Assembly: GCA_963565915.1 (NCBI GenBank) | Contig: OY751493.1 | Location: 1,240,001 to 1,304,000 of the forward strand | From: Entoloma clypeatum | Taxonomy: Eukaryota > Basidiomycota > Agaricomycetes > Agaricales > Entolomataceae | Length of the DNA stretch: 64,000 nucleotides | Direction of reading: 5' to 3' | Part shown: in pieces, positions 34,209 to 44,965 of the stretch | Layout of the letters: the number at the start of each line of letters is the position of its first letter | Numbering within the stretch: position 1 is the stretch's first letter | The notes under the pieces: model-generated | The model's database searches: none | What the model saw: only the letters and a program-made list of their open reading frames with translations | Told to the model about the DNA's origin: nothing | Position numbers and translations under genes: made by a program

Positions 34209-34640
34209 GTAGGGCTCAAAGGAAGGGCAATGTGTGTGAAGAGAGGACATTGTGTGTAAGTTGGAGGAGGGCCGTTGGGCATGGGTGGAGGCCGTTGGTC
34301 ATGTGAGGGTATCGTTGGACATGAGTGGACGCTGTTGGGTGTGAGTGGAGAGCATTGAATGCAAGTTGGGCACCCATTGATGCTGTTGGGCATTAGAGAG
34401 GGCTGTTGGGTAGGGGGCAGTTGGGCACGAGTTGTGGCAGTTGAGCATGAGATGCAGGGGGCTGTTGTGCATGAAAGTGGGCTGTTGGGCATTAGTTGAT
34501 GCTGTTGGGCACTATAGGGGGTCGGGTCGTTGTGCATGAGAGGTGGCCATTGGGGGAGGGGGAGGGGGAGAAGTGGCTGGGTGGAGTGAAGGTGGGGGCT
34601 AAAAAAAAGTGTGGGAATGTTGGACTGGCTGTCGACTTAC
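34209..34640. repeat. hAT-A-related fragment with CCGTTGGGC minisatellite
   Basis: Degenerate units of GGCCGTTGGGCATG (inverse of the element A unit) run from about 34,260 to 34,560. They are followed by GGAGTGAAGGTGGGGGC and AAAGTGTGGGAATGTT, which also border the minisatellite at 44,740-44,800 and, inverted, 24,195-24,240. The element's ends are not visible. Confidence 0.65.
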
Positions 34641-35151
34641 AGTGACAGACAAAACTGTTGCAATGTTTGATAATTTGTCAATAATTTATTAATAACTCAA
34701 TAAATAATAGCTCAAATGACTTCAAACTTGGATATAGGTTAGCTATATATCCCACCTAGATATTCTATGAGGATAGAGAAAAATATCCACTGGTTGCCTT
34801 TCTGGAAAGCAGTTTGTGTAACCAGTAGATTGCAATGGTTTTGTCCTTGATGGTCAAAAACCTACAAATATCTCTCTTACTCCATCCATTCTTTCAAATA
34901 ACACCAAACAACTATGTAGCAAGTATGTATAGAATGTGTAGGCCATGTAGCAACCTGGTATCATATAGTCCATCATGGCTATTACCTGTCCATTTTCCCA
35001 GTCAGTATGGTTCAAAATTGATTCTCATTTTGTTCAATAAAGGGCATTTAGAACATTAGATATCAACTTCTCTTCATATTTTCACCACTGTTGTCACTCA
35101 AAAAATATGCTTTGAAATCTGTTTCCACCTTGTCAAGACAGATAGAGACTG
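34641..35151. other. AT-rich non-coding stretch, nothing recognised
   Basis: No conserved frame or terminal repeat was found between the minisatellite fragment and the long palindrome. Confidence 0.4.
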
Positions 35152-35713
35152 TTCTTGCAAGATTTTACCCTCCACTGCCTGTGGTTGTCTGTTGTTTATC
35201 ATGTTGTGCAAAACTAATAGCACTACTGGAATGTCCAAAACATTATGTACAAGGCTGTTTGCATCAATTTGCTTGGATATACATTGAAGTAAAGTGGAAG
35301 AAAGGATGTGGTGACACTGAAATAGCCATATTGTTTCAAGTGACACAATAGTCAGGGGGGTCAACATGACAATAGGCACACAGAGCTAGGCTGACTTCAT
35401 TCCATCTGACTAAAATAGTTCATTTTAGTCTCATATGATGAAATGACCCTTCCCCAGGTTTTCCAGGCCTCCACAGTCTGGTCCTGTGTGCCATTGCCAC
35501 ATTGACCCCCCCTGTCTATTGTGTCACTTGAAGCAATATGGCTATTTCAGTGTCACCACATCCTTTCTTCCACTTTACTTCAATGTATATCCAAGCAAAT
35601 TGATGCAAACAGCCTTGTACATAATGTTTTGGACATCCCAGTAGTGCTATCAGTTTTGCACAACATGATAAACAACAGACAACCACAGGCAGTGGAGGGT
35701 AAAATCTTGCGAA
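35152..35713. repeat. Long palindrome (foldback), 562 bp
   Basis: The left arm (35,152 to about 35,400) and right arm (about 35,470 to 35,713) are inverted copies with few mismatches. Outer ends are CTTGCAAGATTTTACC and its complement. An inner inverted repeat, CAGGGGGGTCAA, lies closer to the centre and may be the ends of a small element around which the rest was duplicated. A transcript would form a hairpin of about 240 bp. No protein is likely. Confidence 0.85.
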
Positions 35714-35734
35714 CCCAATCGATTACAAAGACAC

Positions 35735-35960
35735 CTGACCACCAGATTCTAAATCCAAACCTGGTAGTGGATTCTAAAATTTAAAATCCACCCATCAGGT
35801 GTGTTTGTAATTGATCGGCTTATGCAGCAATGTGTCCAGTGACATATTTAGAATCCACTACCAGGCTTGGATTTAGAATCCGGCTGTCAGGTGTCTTTGT
35901 AATCAATTGGCTTTTGCAGCGATGTGTCCAGCAATGCATTCAGAATCAACTACCAGGCTT
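35735..35960 (+). repeat. About 110-bp direct repeats, block 1
   Basis: Two to three units follow the pattern AGAATCCACTACCAGGCTTG, then CATCAGGTGTCTTTGTAATC, then GGCTTATGCAGYGATGTG. Block 2 at 38,555-38,780 has the same unit in the same orientation. Both blocks adjoin GGGTACGGGTA/ACCCATGTGGGTAC-rich DNA. Confidence 0.75.
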
Positions 35961-36074
35961 AGACAATAGCATGGGTACGGGTAACCCGCATGGGGTCATG
36001 GCTACAGGTATGGGTCGTGATTTCGCAACCTGAACCTGTGGCAGTACCCATCACATGTCACGCTCTGACATGGC

Positions 36075-36485
36075 ACTGTCTCACAACTCTTGGCCAGCAC
36101 CACACCTGGTGCCCAACGCCAGCTCTTGCCCAACCACTGAACGGCCACATCTTGCGCCCAACGGCTGTCTACCACTCCAATGGACACCTCTCATCCCCAA
36201 CACCCCCAGTCTCACCCAACTCATGCCCAACGGCCACTACTCACCCCCACCGGCCTCCTCCCAAGCCCAACGGCCCCCAGAGTTGCCCAAGGGCCGTCTA
36301 TCACTGCCAATGGCCGCCTTTTGTCAACGCCCACCACTCATGCACAACGGCCATGTCTCGCCTGCAACGCCCTCCTCTTGCACCCACTTGCACCCAACAG
36401 CCCCCACACATGCTCAATGCCCTCCTCTCATGCTCAACGGCCGCCTCTCACCACCAACGGACGGACACCTCTCACCTGCAATGCC
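36075..36485. repeat. CCCAACGGCC-type minisatellite, left of element B
   Basis: Degenerate units GCCCAACGGCCnnCTCTC run up to the start of the hAT-like element B and resume after it (37,030-37,190), so B inserted into the array. Long open frames here are artefacts of the repeat. Confidence 0.8.
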
Positions 36486-37023
36486 TAGTGTTCAAGGGTT
36501 CAGTCCAGTCCAGTTTTTTGATCAAAAAATTGATGAATTGGAGACTGGCAGTTTATTTTTTTTTCTCAAAGACTGAAAAAACTGGACTGGACTGGTAAAG
36601 ACTGGTTTAAACCAGTTTAAACTGGTAAAATCCTCAACCATTTATAAACCTACCAAAAGCCTGTTGTCTCAATCAAAAACTTAAAAATATACTCAATTTG
36701 TTATCAATAACATGTTTCTCAAGCATTCTGGATATAAACTCCTGTAAAAATAACTGAAAACTGTATAAAAGAACATCTTTGCCCATAAAAGTACAGTTTT
36801 TAAATGAATATATGGTCAAAAACTGGAACCAGTTCATATTTTTCAGACCCAAAACTAGAACTGGGGGTGAACCAGTCCAATTTTTTTTCAAATTTGGAGA
36901 GACTGGAGACTGGTTGAGCTCAAAATCAGTGAGACCTGAACTGGCAGTTCAGGTCTCTTCCAGTCCAGTCCAGTCCAGTTCAGATTCATTTTCCAGTTCA
37001 TAAGACTGAATCCTCAAACACAA
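36486..37023. mobile_element. hAT-like non-autonomous element B
   Basis: The 538-bp element starts TAGTGTTCAAGGGTTCAG and ends CTGAATCCTCAAACACAA. It has (CAGTC)n pentanucleotide runs next to both ends and several ACTGGTTTAAACCAG-like palindromes inside. The flanking octamers GCAATGCC and GCAAGACT agree at five of eight positions, a possible decayed duplication. Element C contains the same interior in inverted orientation. Confidence 0.75.
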
Positions 37024-37336
37024 GCAAGACTCTCCTCTCACTCCCAATGCCCTACAGTCGTGCCCAATGGCCCCCACATGTGCCCAATGGCCCCCACATG
37101 TGCCCAATGGCCATGACTTGCCCCCAGTGGCTGTCTCTCCTGCCCACTGCCCTGAATGGCCACACATCATGCCCCACTCGCACCTGGAGGAGGGGATGGG
37201 GCTGGGAGGATAGGGCTGGGGACAACAAGTCCCCAGCAGGGTGTAGTATGACGCATACATGCCACATGTGTCTCATGGTTTTTATTCTTGTAGTTTGATT
37301 ACATGTTTTTTCTACTGCAAACACCCATGCGGGAAC

Positions 37337-38442
37337 TGTAAGAGCAAGGCCCTAGAGGAATAGAGAATGATTAAGGGCAAGATCCTGGATGAATAGAGAA
37401 TGGTTAATAATTGAAGATCTGTGGTATTCCTTTTTCCTTTTTTCCAATTCACATTATCCCCCCGTCACTCCTCCAACCTCCTCCGACACCACTCCGACAT
37501 ATCTCCAATCATATATTCCAACATGCAGACCCTTGTCCAACAATCAGTAACTTCTCCACATCTCCAATCCCGATCCCTTCAACACTCAACAGTATCAAGG
37601 TTTCCCCCCTCAAAACTGGACATGCTCCGCACTTTCTCCATTTTCTGCATCCTCCAACTCTCCTCCGACACCACTCCGATATATCTCCAATCATAGGTTC
37701 CAACATTCAAACCCCCATCTGATAATAGATGGCTTCTCAGTCCCTTCAATCCCAACCTCTCTGATGCCCCCCTCGAAGTCCGACATGCTTTGCACCCATC
37801 CGATCCTTCCGATATGCTCCACACTTTCCACCCACCATTTGCAGATAACCATGCCAAGATCTGTTGGTTCATGAAGAGTGGATGTGCTGCATGATTTGCC
37901 AATCATGTTATCCAACAAGAAGGTCGTCGGACCAGAGCTCTGAACTATCAGAGTTGGGACCCTCCGCACCTGTACCCAATTCTGATGATTCCGATCCTCC
38001 GACATTGAACCTCTCGTGGACTGCATTGGATTATCAATGATGGTGTGTTCACTACTTATTCATTTACTTTACTTTACCTACTTTACTGTCTCCCCACCAC
38101 CTTTGACCTCTGACCGTGTTCCGTGTTGGAGCGCATGTTGGGACATGATTGATATCACCATGCATGCACTTCCGATGACCATGCATGTGTTCCCATCTCT
38201 ACTCCCAATCATCCTCATATTTCAACATTCCTACTTATATTTCCAATTCTCATTGTCTATATAGCTACCCAGCCCTGCAGGGGAATTCTTAGAACTTTCT
38301 CTTTGGATCTCTCTTGCAAGGTGTGTCTTGTATTGTACATCGTTGACTTCAATTTAACCTTTGGATCTCCCTTGCAAGTTATCCAACGTTGGAGTCACTT
38401 CGGAGCACTTCGGAGTTGTTGGATCATAAGGTCGCCCTTACA
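37337..38442 (+). mobile_element. Solo LTR-like element, 1.1 kb, with 5-bp target duplication
   Basis: It begins TGTAAGAGC and ends CGCCCTTACA, with a perfect 5-bp duplication GGAAC (37,332-37,336 and 38,443-38,447). A TATA-like CTATATAGC near 38,258 and two 16-bp copies of GGATCTCYCTTGCAAG near the end fit an LTR promoter region. A segment of about 110 bp (TCCGACACCACTCCGAYATATC) is duplicated internally (near 37,480 and 37,665). The last 90 bp recur at 6,330-6,418. No coding sequence is present. Confidence 0.85.
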
Positions 38443-38554
38443 GGAACCTGAACCTGTCCCTACCCACATGTTGATGGGTTGCTACCCATGTGGGTACAGG
38501 TACAGGTCGGCATCATGGTACCCGTGGGAGTACCCGTGCCATTGCCTGACCAGG

Positions 38555-38780
38555 CTTGGATCTTGGATTTAGAATCTGCCCATCAGGTGTCTTTGTAATC
38601 AATTGGCTTATGCAGTGATGTGTCCAGCAGCAAATTTAAAATCCACTACTAGGCTTGGATTTAGAATCTGGCCATCAGGTGTCTTTGTAATCAATTGGCT
38701 TATACAGTGATGTGTCTACTGTGGATGTAGAATCCACTGCCAGGCTTGGATTTAAAGACCACCAATCAGGTGTCAAAATC
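38555..38780 (+). repeat. About 110-bp direct repeats, block 2
   Basis: Two full units and one partial unit of the same sequence as at 35,735-35,960 lie directly after the solo LTR's right flank. The two blocks flank a 2.6-kb interval holding minisatellite, element B and the solo LTR. Confidence 0.75.
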
Positions 38781-39317
38781 TCAAGCCTATGCATGGGTTG
38801 TACATGGCCTGCGAGTGATACATGTATTTGCTTTTTTTTTTGTTTTTGATATTTGCTATGTATTCCATCTTCAAACTTGAGATAATAATTTGATCTCACT
38901 TTTCAATATTTTTACCAACTCCACATGAATATATTGTATTTTCTATCCAAAAGATACTGTGACCATTTGATTTTCATATATTTTTGATATTCATCTGCTA
39001 AATATTCAATAGACTTTCTTGCAGTATTTGAAAATATATTTAAATAATACCAGAATCTTTGTTTACAATATTCTATTAATAGTGTTCAAGGGTTCAGTCT
39101 TATGAACTGGAAAATGAACCTGAACTGGACTGGACTGGACTGGAAGAGACCTGAACTGCCAGTTCAGGTCTCACTGATTTTGAGCTCAACCAGTCTCCAG
39201 TCTCCAAATTTGGAAAAAAAAATTGGACTGGTTCACCCCCAGTTCTAGTTTTGGGTCTGAAAGATATGAACTGGTTCCAGTTTTTGACCATATATTCATT
39301 TAAAAACTGTACTTTTA

Positions 39318-39607
39318 CACTGGATGCAGTCAATGATATTTAGTGCTGAACTATTCAAAAAGTATTCAAAAAATATTCCAATTTTTATTATGATTTTTTT
39401 TACATCTTTTTATTCCAAAAGATCTTGCAAGTAATCAATACAAATATCACTACAAGAGACAACAATACCTGGAGGTGACATTTGTATTCAATATTTCCAA
39501 GATTCTTTTGCAAAAAAGATGCAAAGAAATTCATGACAAAGATTGGAATATTTTTTTAAATACTTTTTGAATAGTTTAGCACCAAGTATCATTCACTGCA
39601 TCCAGTG
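39318..39607. mobile_element. MITE with TTA target duplication
   Basis: A 290-bp insertion with terminal inverted repeats of about 66 bp starting CACTGGATGCAGT, flanked by TTA on both sides (39,315-39,317 and 39,608-39,610). Comparison with element B shows the target uninterrupted there. TTA duplications are typical of PIF/Harbinger MITEs. A truncated copy ends at 42,872. Confidence 0.85.
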
Positions 39608-39743
39608 TTATAGGCAAAAATGTTCTTTTATACAGTTTTCAGTTATTTTTACAAGAGTTTATATCTAAAATGCTTGAGAAACATGTTATTGATAACAAAT
39701 TGAGTATACTTTCAAGTTTTTGATTGAAAAAACAGGCTTTTGA

Positions 39744-40048
39744 TAGTGTTTAAAGGTCCAGTTTTTTTTGTTTTTGTGAATATCTCAACAACTATTGGAT
39801 GGAATTTCATCATCCAAGAGATGACCCACATTTATTTTAGCTGCCATTTGCTTTTATGACATGTTGAAATATCTCAACAATGGCTGGGCAGAATCTTTTC
39901 ATCCAAGAGAAGACCCCCCGGTTTTCTATGTCCTCCATCTGCCCAAATATTTCGGTAATTTTAGTGATTTTATCTGGATTTCTGAAGCCATTTTTTAAAA
40001 AGGATAAACCGCAAAAAACCAAGAACTGGACTGGACTTTTAAACACTA
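39744..40048. mobile_element. hAT-like MITE D, nested in element C
   Basis: The 305-bp element has ends TAGTGTTTAAAGGTCCAG and CTGGACTTTTAAACACTA. It is flanked by GCTTTTGA (39,736-39,743) and GCTTTTGG (40,049-40,056), an 8-bp duplication with one change. It contains two copies of an ATATCTCAACAA-TCATCCAAGAGA module. It shares terminal sequence with its host element C but not its interior. Confidence 0.85.
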
Positions 40049-40114
40049 GCTTTTGGTAGGTTTATAAATGGTTGAGGATTTTACCAGTTTAAACTGGTTT
40101 AAACCAATCTTTAC

Positions 40115-41323
40115 AGATTGGGCGGCCGGCGGCCTCGCAGTCTCTGATGACACTGAAACCTTAGCTATCGGACACGGGTTCTCGAACCTGGTCAGTCTGC
40201 TAGGGGGTCTCTCTCAACTGGAAGAAATCCATATATTCACCGACTCTGTCAACACCATTCGGCACGCCACAGACCTGGACCTCCACTCCTCACAGGCAAC
40301 TGCGCTCGCTATCGTCAGTAACCTGATTCCTTGGTTTGAGGAACCTGGTCTGAAATCCAAGGTCATCTTCCACCATGTCCCCGATTGCTCGGACCATGGA
40401 TTCGAACCCCACCATGCAGTGCACGACTTCGCCTCCTCGATTCGCATTGAGTGTGGTGAGTCGGCCTCCAGATCCCTTGACTTCAACACGAAGCAATTCA
40501 CGGATGACATGCTCGGTGACTGGGACAATCTGTACCAGTCCCCCAAGTATGTTGGCCGACATTATCAATTCCCGAGATCGTGCGTCAGACGCCAAGACCA
40601 CGCTCGGGCCAAACGTATGAAGCCGTCCCATCTCAAGGGCAGTACATGGCTTAAGGATGTGGGTCACTCCCAATCCCTCACGGCACAAATGGTCCGCGGC
40701 CTCACCAGCCACGCCCCAATTGGCCACTATAGACATAGGTTCAACATCGGTGACAAAGTTGAACAATGCGACTGTGGTCCGGGGTCCGTCAAGGACTTCG
40801 CCCACGTTTTCTACAAATGTCTGCACCACCCCACCAGGCCACCAGACATGCCCACCTTCTCGAGGAACTCTCCCACCTGGGACGTCTTCGGGAAATTTAT
40901 CATGGATAACCCAGGGGCATTTGCCTTCCGGGATCGTCCAACGCCCAACACAACCGTTGGCGGTAGTCGCGTGGTAGCGCGCTGGGTTCAAAGGGGTGCA
41001 GCCCCCTCTGGCAAGCGAACGCGATCGAAGGATAAGAACCGCACAGGCGCTTCTTTCGGGGGCAGGGCGCAGGCACCCCCCAGCGCCGCTAACGGCCAAC
41101 CTCACAAGGTTGGAGTGCTCTTGTATCGCGCGACCAAATATTCGGGTGCGCATACTAACGCGTTTGTTTATAACAGACTCCCCCGTCCTGGCACGAGGAC
41201 TCAACAGCTCGACGGAGCTTTGCGCCGCTTGTTCTTCTTGCGTACGTAGGTCCTCGGACCGATGTAGTTTACTCTATGTCAAGCGGACTGTATCCTTAGT
41301 ATACCGCTATACAAATTGTTGAC

Positions 41324-41357
<34 letters not shown>
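40115..41357 (+). pseudogene. 5'-truncated LINE: RNase H and C-terminal part of ORF2, poly(A) tail
   Basis: An open frame to 41,249 covers a type I RNase H-like domain (DDTETLAIGHGFSNL; IFTDSVNTIRHA; then a degenerate HHAVHDFASSI in place of the NExAD motif) and a C-terminal Cys/His segment (CDCGPGSVKDFAHVFYKC). This layout matches fungal Tad-type non-LTR elements. After the stop comes a 3' region and 33 A residues (41,325-41,357). CCAATCTTTAC precedes the element (40,104-40,114) and follows the A-tract (41,358-41,368), the target duplication of target-primed reverse transcription. Endonuclease and RT are absent because of 5' truncation. Confidence 0.9.
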
Positions 41358-41359
<2 letters not shown>

Positions 41360-41373
41360 AATCTTTACCAGTC

Positions 41374-42148
41374 TGTTACAACTTTTCATTTCTCCTACCA
41401 TCCCCTCCCATGATCCCCTCTCTGATCCCACCCATCAACCACATCCGACGAACCCCTATCGATAACGACAGCTGCACAAAGACTTGCAGTACAAGACATG
41501 CTCTCACATGAAGCACTTATCATGTGACCTATACCCATATGGAAGCTATCCTCCCTGAAGAACCCTTGATGGGTCCAGACTCTAGAACTCTATTTCGCCT
41601 CATGGCTTCTCACACCTGGACAACCCTTGATCTTCTTTGAACACTGTTTCACCATTCACCTCATTGTTGACACATGCCCACTTTATCTACACTCTGACTC
41701 ACATTGACTCTGGCTTTACCCCAGATGGACATATATTCCCTTCTTATCTCTGACTCAGAACTAACCCTTGTTTCACTTTGACAGACCCCACTATTGCCAG
41801 CCAATAGCGGTATTCTCTCTTATCACTGTTTACTTATATTTCTCTTGGTCCATGCACATTTGATACAGTATATATACTGGATGTAGTAGACAGTCAGTCC
41901 CCAGTCTGAATCTAGGATATCAACCCCTAGTAACCCTCAGTGCTACTGCTCTCTGAACTTAACTGCCTTAAACAAGGCCCCTCCTTTCTCTATTGCAACC
42001 GTCCATTGAGGCCTCTCTTCCCCTCTTCCCTTGATCACTGTTGTCAACGCTGACAACATCAGAACCCTGAAACCAGCGGCATTGAAGAAAGCTAGGCAAC
42101 ATCCCGAAGTTCACACTGTATTGTCCTCCCTTGACAATAAGCATAACA
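41374..42148 (+). mobile_element. Solo LTR inside element C
   Basis: This 775-bp sequence begins TGTTACAACT and ends AATAAGCATAACA, the same end as the Ty3-5 LTR. It contains a TATA-like GTATATATACTGG near 41,870. The flanking pentamers CAGTC and TGGTC match only in part, so the duplication is not certain. It lies 16 bp beyond the LINE poly(A) tract, within element C sequence. Confidence 0.7.
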
Positions 42149-42709
42149 TGGTCCAGTCCAGTTTTTTCAGTCTTTGAGAAAAAAAAAATGAACTGCCAGT
42201 CTCCAGTTCATCAATTTTTTGGTCAAAAAACCGGACTGGACTGAACCCTTGAACACTATCTATTAATACTAAAGTATATTATATTCAATGTATATCCATA
42301 GTTATTTGTGAAAAGTAATCTCAGTTTATATCTTTCTGATATTTTTCCAATTCATATCATCTACAATATTTAGTTCTGATTTTGATTCCTTTTCAATACT
42401 TTCGATCAAAGTATGCAAACATCCATCTCTCATAAAATAATAAATATATATTGAAATTTCACTTTTCAATAACTATCAATACTCACCTTCTCAATATCCA
42501 TAGAATATCTAAAACCTATAATAAAAAATCCTTGAAATGTATCATAAAAACATTGTGTCTCAAATTCATTAAATCTTGTAAATATTCAAGCATGGGATAT
42601 GCATGTCTGCCTTCTTCATTGTTGTTTCATATGATCCTCATAACTACTGTATAAGAATCATACATAATATCTAAATAGCATATAAAAAGTACACTAAATC
42701 TCAATTCAA

Positions 42710-42872
42710 GTACTTTTTAGATATTGTTCCCTATAGTAGTGTGACATTTGTATTTAATACTTGCAAGATTTTTTGCCAAGGAAGATGTAAAAAAAATCAT
42801 GATAAAAATTGAAATATTTTTCTAATACTTTTTGAATACTTCAGCCCTAAGTATCCTTCACTGCATCCAGTG
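42710..42872. mobile_element. Truncated copy of the TTA MITE
   Basis: The right end (TACTTTTTGAATACTTCAGC ... CACTGCATCCAGTG) and the interior GTGACATTTGTATT match the MITE at 39,318-39,607. The left terminal repeat is missing. Confidence 0.65.
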
Positions 42873-42894
42873 AACATCAAACCAATGCATCCAT

Positions 42895-43372
42895 TGCTGA
42901 CTCAGCAATGAAAACAAAAATAGCACTGTAAACACAGATACAAGAAAATAACACTGTCATCATATGTTTTAGCTATGTTTTATGTTTCACTCAATTCTTA
43001 ATCTTTGTGACTCTGAGCAAGACTTCATATACAAGCTAGAAATGTATTCCACTCAGTTGTAGCTTCAAAACAAGCCTTAAACTGATAAAATTGGACTATA
43101 AATATCTAGAATATTATGCAGAATACTGAAAAATCTCCAAAAATTGTGTAATATTAGGGGGGGGGAAGTGTATCCCAAAGAGCAAAAAGACTGGTCTAAA
43201 CCTGTTTAAACCAGTCTTTTTGCAATCTAAGTCAACAAAAAAATCTAGACTGAACTGCAGTCTAAATTTTCTGTAAAAATATAGACCTTAGACCACAGTT
43301 CAGTCCAACATGGTCTATTTTTCAATTCAATTTTTCAATCCAATTCAGGTCTACATATACCTTTAAAGACTA
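42895..43372 (-). mobile_element. hAT-A-related fragment (left end)
   Basis: This is the inverse of 22,683-23,245. It ends AAAGACTA at 43,372 (against TAGTGTTTGAA in A). It has the same GGTCTA/TAGACC motifs, a G-run (43,156-43,164) facing A's poly-C, and the same CATTGCTGAGTCAGCAATGGATG segment. Divergence is substantial. Only this end of the element is present. Confidence 0.75.
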
Positions 43373-44050
43373 TGTGACATGATGAAGAAGAGGAGGAACA
43401 GAAGGACAAGAGCAATAGATCTATTGCAGAAAGGGTCAAGCAGCAACAAGGTCATTGTCAGAAAAAAAAGGGAAACCTGGAGTAGTGTTGGAGACACTCC
43501 TCTATAGATGCACATGACAATGGTAGATAGGGACCAAGGTAGCAGCCAAGCACAAACAACAAGACTCTGACCTTGCTAGCCAGACAACCCGATCACATTT
43601 CCAGAGCCTTGCATGGTTCCAATGTCCACGCTGTCACTCTATGTCACACTTGGGCCTCCAGCCATTGCACTAGCCTATATCAGCACCACACCACTCAAAG
43701 ACTGTAAAAAAATGATATATCAACAGAATAAAAGGTATATTAGTGAATGAACGAGTTTGAACTATGACCATCATGTAATTCTTTGACAAGTTACAATACC
43801 ATTCTCTCTCCCACATGATTTTCTCACATTTTCCTACAAACTCAAACAGATCTCCTCAACCGTCAATCCAGATGGCTTCATATACTGGGAGCATCTTGAT
43901 ATAAATACTAGGTAGCTTGAACCAAAGTATTGAACAATATAAGAGAGATTTGAGGGAGAAATGGTTGATGTGTAAAGGAGTGATGGTGTGTAAAGGACCG
44001 CCAAAACACTGTAATGCTTGGAATATTGATATGAATAGTTTATATGTATG
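43373..44050. other. Non-coding stretch between two hAT fragments
   Basis: No conserved coding frame, terminal repeat or internal match was recognised. The sequence is moderately AT-rich. Confidence 0.4.
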
Positions 44051-44965
44051 CTAGTAAGTGTTTGAGGGTTTGGTTTGGTTTGGTTTGGTTTTTTGCCTCC
44101 AAGAGCATGGACCAAGACCGAGACCAGTCTTCATATACCACCAAATGTGGAAGAACCGGACCAGACTATATAAGACCGGTCCATTGGTTCCACAGAGGAT
44201 GGACCAAACTGGTCTAAACAAGTCTGAACTGGTTTTCAAGCTCAAAAGGCTTATACATAGAATCTACATATATACATAAGTTGACACCATTGGGCATGAA
44301 AGACGGCCATTGGGCAGTAAAAACAGCCACTGGACACATTGGGCGTGAAGGGAAGCCATTCAGCAAGGGTGGTTGGAGATGGTTGAACACAAGTGAGGGC
44401 AGTTGAACACAAATGGGGACCATTGGGCATGAAGAGAAGCTGTTCAGCGCAAAAGGGGGTGGTTGGGCACAAGTGAGGGGAGTTGAACACAAGTGAAGAC
44501 TGTTTGGAGTGAAGGGAAGCCATTTGGCATGAAAGGGGGTGGTTGGGCATGAATGAGGGCAGTTGTGCAAGACTGGGAGCCGTTGGGCACAAAGGGAGGC
44601 CCAAAAAGAGGCATTGGTCATAGAAAAGAGGTGTTGGTCACGAAATTAGGTCGTTGGGCACTAGAGCAGGTGAGAGCAGGCCATTGGGCACCAGTGGGGC
44701 CTCTGTGCATAAGTGGTGGCTATGGTACACAAGTGGTGGCCAGGTGGAGTGGAGGTGGGGGATGAAGAAAGTGTGGGAATGGTTGTTTCACTGGCCATCA
44801 TATTTATGGTTTGAGTTTTGGCGATTGCCAAGAATGCTTGGCAGTCAATGCCAAGTGATGTGTATCATTGAAACTTGCCCTCAATGTCCAAACCGTGGCA
44901 TCACAGGCCTCAAATCTACTTGTTAATTTATGTAGGGATACTTATAAACCTATAACAAGTATATA
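44051..44965 (-). mobile_element. hAT-A-related fragment (right end) with minisatellite, cut by Tc1 copy B
   Basis: It starts AAGTGTTTGAGGG followed by (GGTTT)4, then GAGCATGGACCAAGACCGAGACCAG, the inverse of the right end of element A. Next come minisatellite units GCCATTGGGC (44,285-44,710) and the flank CCAAACCGTGGCATCAC, matching A down to about 24,000. The match is interrupted at 44,966 by the Tc1-like element. Confidence 0.8.

Larger units (their letters stand above)
39080..42258. mobile_element. hAT-like element C, a nest of at least four insertions
   Basis: Ends TAGTGTTCAAGGGTTCAG (39,080) and CTGAACCCTTGAACACTA (42,258) are flanked by a perfect 8-bp duplication TCTATTAA (39,072-39,079 and 42,259-42,266). 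Its own sequence matches element B in inverse orientation at 39,080-39,317, 39,611-39,743, 40,057-40,114, 41,358-41,373 and 42,149-42,258. The gaps hold a MITE, a small hAT-like element, a 5'-truncated LINE and a solo LTR. All of these are therefore younger than element C. Confidence 0.9.

Noticed and set aside
35735..35960. CRISPR-like array
   Set aside because: Units are long degenerate direct repeats without unique spacers, in a fungal genome.
36055..36576. Three overlapping long frames rich in Pro, His and Ser
   Set aside because: Same minisatellite artefact, running into the hAT-like element B.
42740..43380. TGTGACAT at 42,740 and 43,373 as an 8-bp duplication around the hAT-A-related fragment
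   Set aside because: The left copy lies within the MITE sequence that also has GTGACATTTG at 39,473, so the match is coincidental.
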